From the NCBI GenBank assembly GCA_902496275.1, contig CABVAC010000002.1, forward strand, positions 41,895 through 105,894: a stretch of 64,000 bases of DNA, written 5' to 3'. The translations under genes and the position numbers were made by a program. The notes under the pieces were generated by a model that was not told the DNA's origin, did no database searches, and saw only the letters and a list, made by a program, of their open reading frames with translations. The stretch's first letter is position 1; the number at the start of each line of letters is the position of its first letter. This DNA is from an uncultured Collinsella sp. GTDB lineage: Bacteria; Actinomycetota; Coriobacteriia; Coriobacteriales; Coriobacteriaceae. This document shows positions 62,590-64,000 of the stretch, piece by piece.

Positions 62590-63987
62590 TTAGGCGCGCT
62601 CGAGGAAGGCTTTGTAGCCGCGATAGGCCTCGTAGATATCGGCCTTGTTGGCGACCTCCCACAGGGCGTGCATGGACAGGACGGCAACGCCGGAGTCGAT
62701 GACGTTCATGCCATACTTGGCCATGATGTAGGCGATGGTGCCGCCGCCGCCCGCGTTGACGCGGCCGAGCTCGCAGGTCTGGAAGTCCACGCCGGCCTCG
62801 TCCATGATGTCGCGGACGAGGGCCACGTACTCGGCGTCGGCGTCGTTGGAGCCACCCTTGCCGCGGCTGCCCGTGTACTTGTTGAAGCACAGGCCGCGAC
62901 CCATGAAGGCGGCGTTCTTGGTCTCGAACTTGCCGGCGTAGCCCGGATCGAAGCCGGCGGACACGTCAGAGGAGAGCATACGGCTGCGGGCGAGCGCGCG
63001 GCGCAGGGCCAGCGGGCTATCCTCGCCGGCGAGCGTCATGATCTCGGCGACGGTGTTCTCGAAGAAGCGGCCCGTCATGCCGGTGGCGCCTACGGAGCCA
63101 ATCTCCTCCTTGTCGACGATGAGCGTGATGCTCGTGCGCTCCACGTTGGCGACGTCGATCTGGGCGAGCATGGAGGGGTAGGCGCAGACGCGGTCGTCGT
63201 GGCCATAGCCCAAAATCATGGAGCGGTCGAGGCCCATGTCGCGGGCGGGGCCGGCGGGCACGACCTCGATCTCGGCGGAGAGGAAGTCCTCCTCCTCGAC
63301 GTCGTACTGCTCCTTGAGGATGTCCAGGAACATCTGCTTGACGGGCTCCTTGGGGGCGTCCTTGTCGTCCTCGTCAAACTTGACGGGACGGCCGCCCACG
63401 ATCACGTCGAGGATCTCGGCGTCGACGGCGTCCTTGGCGGGCTTGGACATCTGCTCGCTCGAGAGGTGGATCAGCAGGTCGGAGATGGTAAAGACCGGGT
63501 CGTCTTCCTTGTCGCCGATGTTGATGTCGACGGTGGTGCCGTCCTTTTTGCAGATGACGCCCACGAGTGCGAGCGGGGAGGCCACCCAGTGGTAGCTCTT
63601 GACGCCGCCGTAGTAGTGCGTGTCGAGGTAGGCCATATCGCCGGCCTCGAAGGCGGGATTCTGCTTAAGGTCCAGGCGCGGCGAGTCCACGTGGGCGCCC
63701 AGGATGTTAAAGCCCTGCTCGAGCGGGGCGGTGCCCAGGTTAACGAGCATAAGGTCCTTGCCGTGGTTGGCGGCGTACACCTTGTCGCCTGCCTTGAGCT
63801 CGCGGCCTTCGGCGATCACGGTCTCCAGATTGACGTAACCCGCCTTCTCGGCCATCTTGATGCCGGTCTTGACGCACAGGCGCTCGGTCTTGTTCTCGCT
63901 CAAAAACTGCTTATAGCCGCGGCAAAGCTCCTCGAGCTCCTCGACTTGCTGTGGCGTGTACTTTTTCCATGCGCAGGGACGCTCCAT
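62590..63987 (-). CDS. M18 family aminopeptidase
   Basis: A zinc aminopeptidase of 465 residues in the M18 (aspartyl aminopeptidase/ApeB) family, cytoplasmic, removing N-terminal residues from peptides. Metal-binding and catalytic motifs are visible: ILGAHVDSPRLDLK (His, Asp), LIVDKEEIGSVGATGM (Glu pair), SSDVSAGFDP and a late GVAVLSMHALWE with the final His. The start at 63987 follows AGGAG just inside the window end, so the gene is complete. Confidence 0.93.
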   Translation of the reverse strand: MERPCAWKKYTPQQVEELEELCRGYKQFLSENKTERLCVKTGIKMAEKAGYVNLETVIAEGRELKAGDKVYAANHGKDLMLVNLGTAPLEQGFNILGAHVDSPRLDLKQNPAFEAGDMAYLDTHYYGGVKSYHWVASPLALVGVICKKDGTTVDINIGDKEDDPVFTISDLLIHLSSEQMSKPAKDAVDAEILDVIVGGRPVKFDEDDKDAPKEPVKQMFLDILKEQYDVEEEDFLSAEIEVVPAGPARDMGLDRSMILGYGHDDRVCAYPSMLAQIDVANVERTSITLIVDKEEIGSVGATGMTGRFFENTVAEIMTLAGEDSPLALRRALARSRMLSSDVSAGFDPGYAGKFETKNAAFMGRGLCFNKYTGSRGKGGSNDADAEYVALVRDIMDEAGVDFQTCELGRVNAGGGGTIAYIMAKYGMNVIDSGVAVLSMHALWEVANKADIYEAYRGYKAFLERA

Positions 63988-64000
63988 GACGCAGGCTCCT

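Overview
The window looks like chromosome of a Coriobacteriia (Actinomycetota) gut anaerobe, most probably Collinsella or a close relative. This is inferred from the gene content and not tested by a search. Supporting signs are high GC with GC-ending codons, an actinobacterial division set (SepF, YggT, DivIVA, no FtsA in the cluster), a fermentative acetate module, an arginine deiminase locus and a TPP-riboswitch thiC. I see no rRNA, tRNA, prophage, insertion sequence or CRISPR array.

Layout. 0-6 kb: 3' part of xseA, xseB, a HIT protein, two tandem acetate kinase genes and a convergent pta. 6.2-8.5 kb: UDP-galactopyranose mutase overlapping a family 2 glycosyltransferase. 8.8-15 kb, minus strand: P1 peptidase, maf, a DJ-1/PfpI protein, a TrmA/RlmD-type methyltransferase and polyphosphate kinase. 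15-22.6 kb: arginine catabolism, with two arginine deiminase genes identical as far as I can compare them, flanking an aminotransferase, then ornithine carbamoyltransferase and a YfcC/DcuC-type carrier. 23-28 kb: a DUF1846 protein, a small winged-helix protein, pyrG and xerD. 28.5-44 kb: a dcw cluster (mraZ, rsmH, ftsL-like, ftsI, murF, mraY, murD, ftsW, murG, murC, murB, ftsQ, ftsZ) without murE or ftsA. 44-52 kb: the usual ftsZ-distal block (pgeF, yggS, sepF, yggT, divIVA), split by a whole pstSCAB-phoU operon. 52-55 kb, minus strand: nitroreductase, DUF47 (PhoU-like) protein and Pit phosphate permease. 55-64 kb: small conserved genes, a PARG-like macrodomain protein, an SGNH hydrolase, thiC-thiD under a TPP riboswitch, yaaA and an M18 aminopeptidase.

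The genes form three functional blocks: acetate and arginine fermentation for ATP, peptidoglycan synthesis and division, and phosphate handling (ppk1, pst-phoU, pit).

The most unusual material is between genes. Two arrays carry short repeats in alternating orientation at near-constant spacing (4549-4720 and 58340-58556). At least seven long, often nested palindromes have arms of 15-29 bp whose sequence is unique to each site. Two of these share a 52-nt core that differs by compensatory base-pair changes. Both arginine deiminase genes also have TGAAT motifs spaced 21 bp apart far upstream, as expected for ArgR, and a conserved 127-bp leader.
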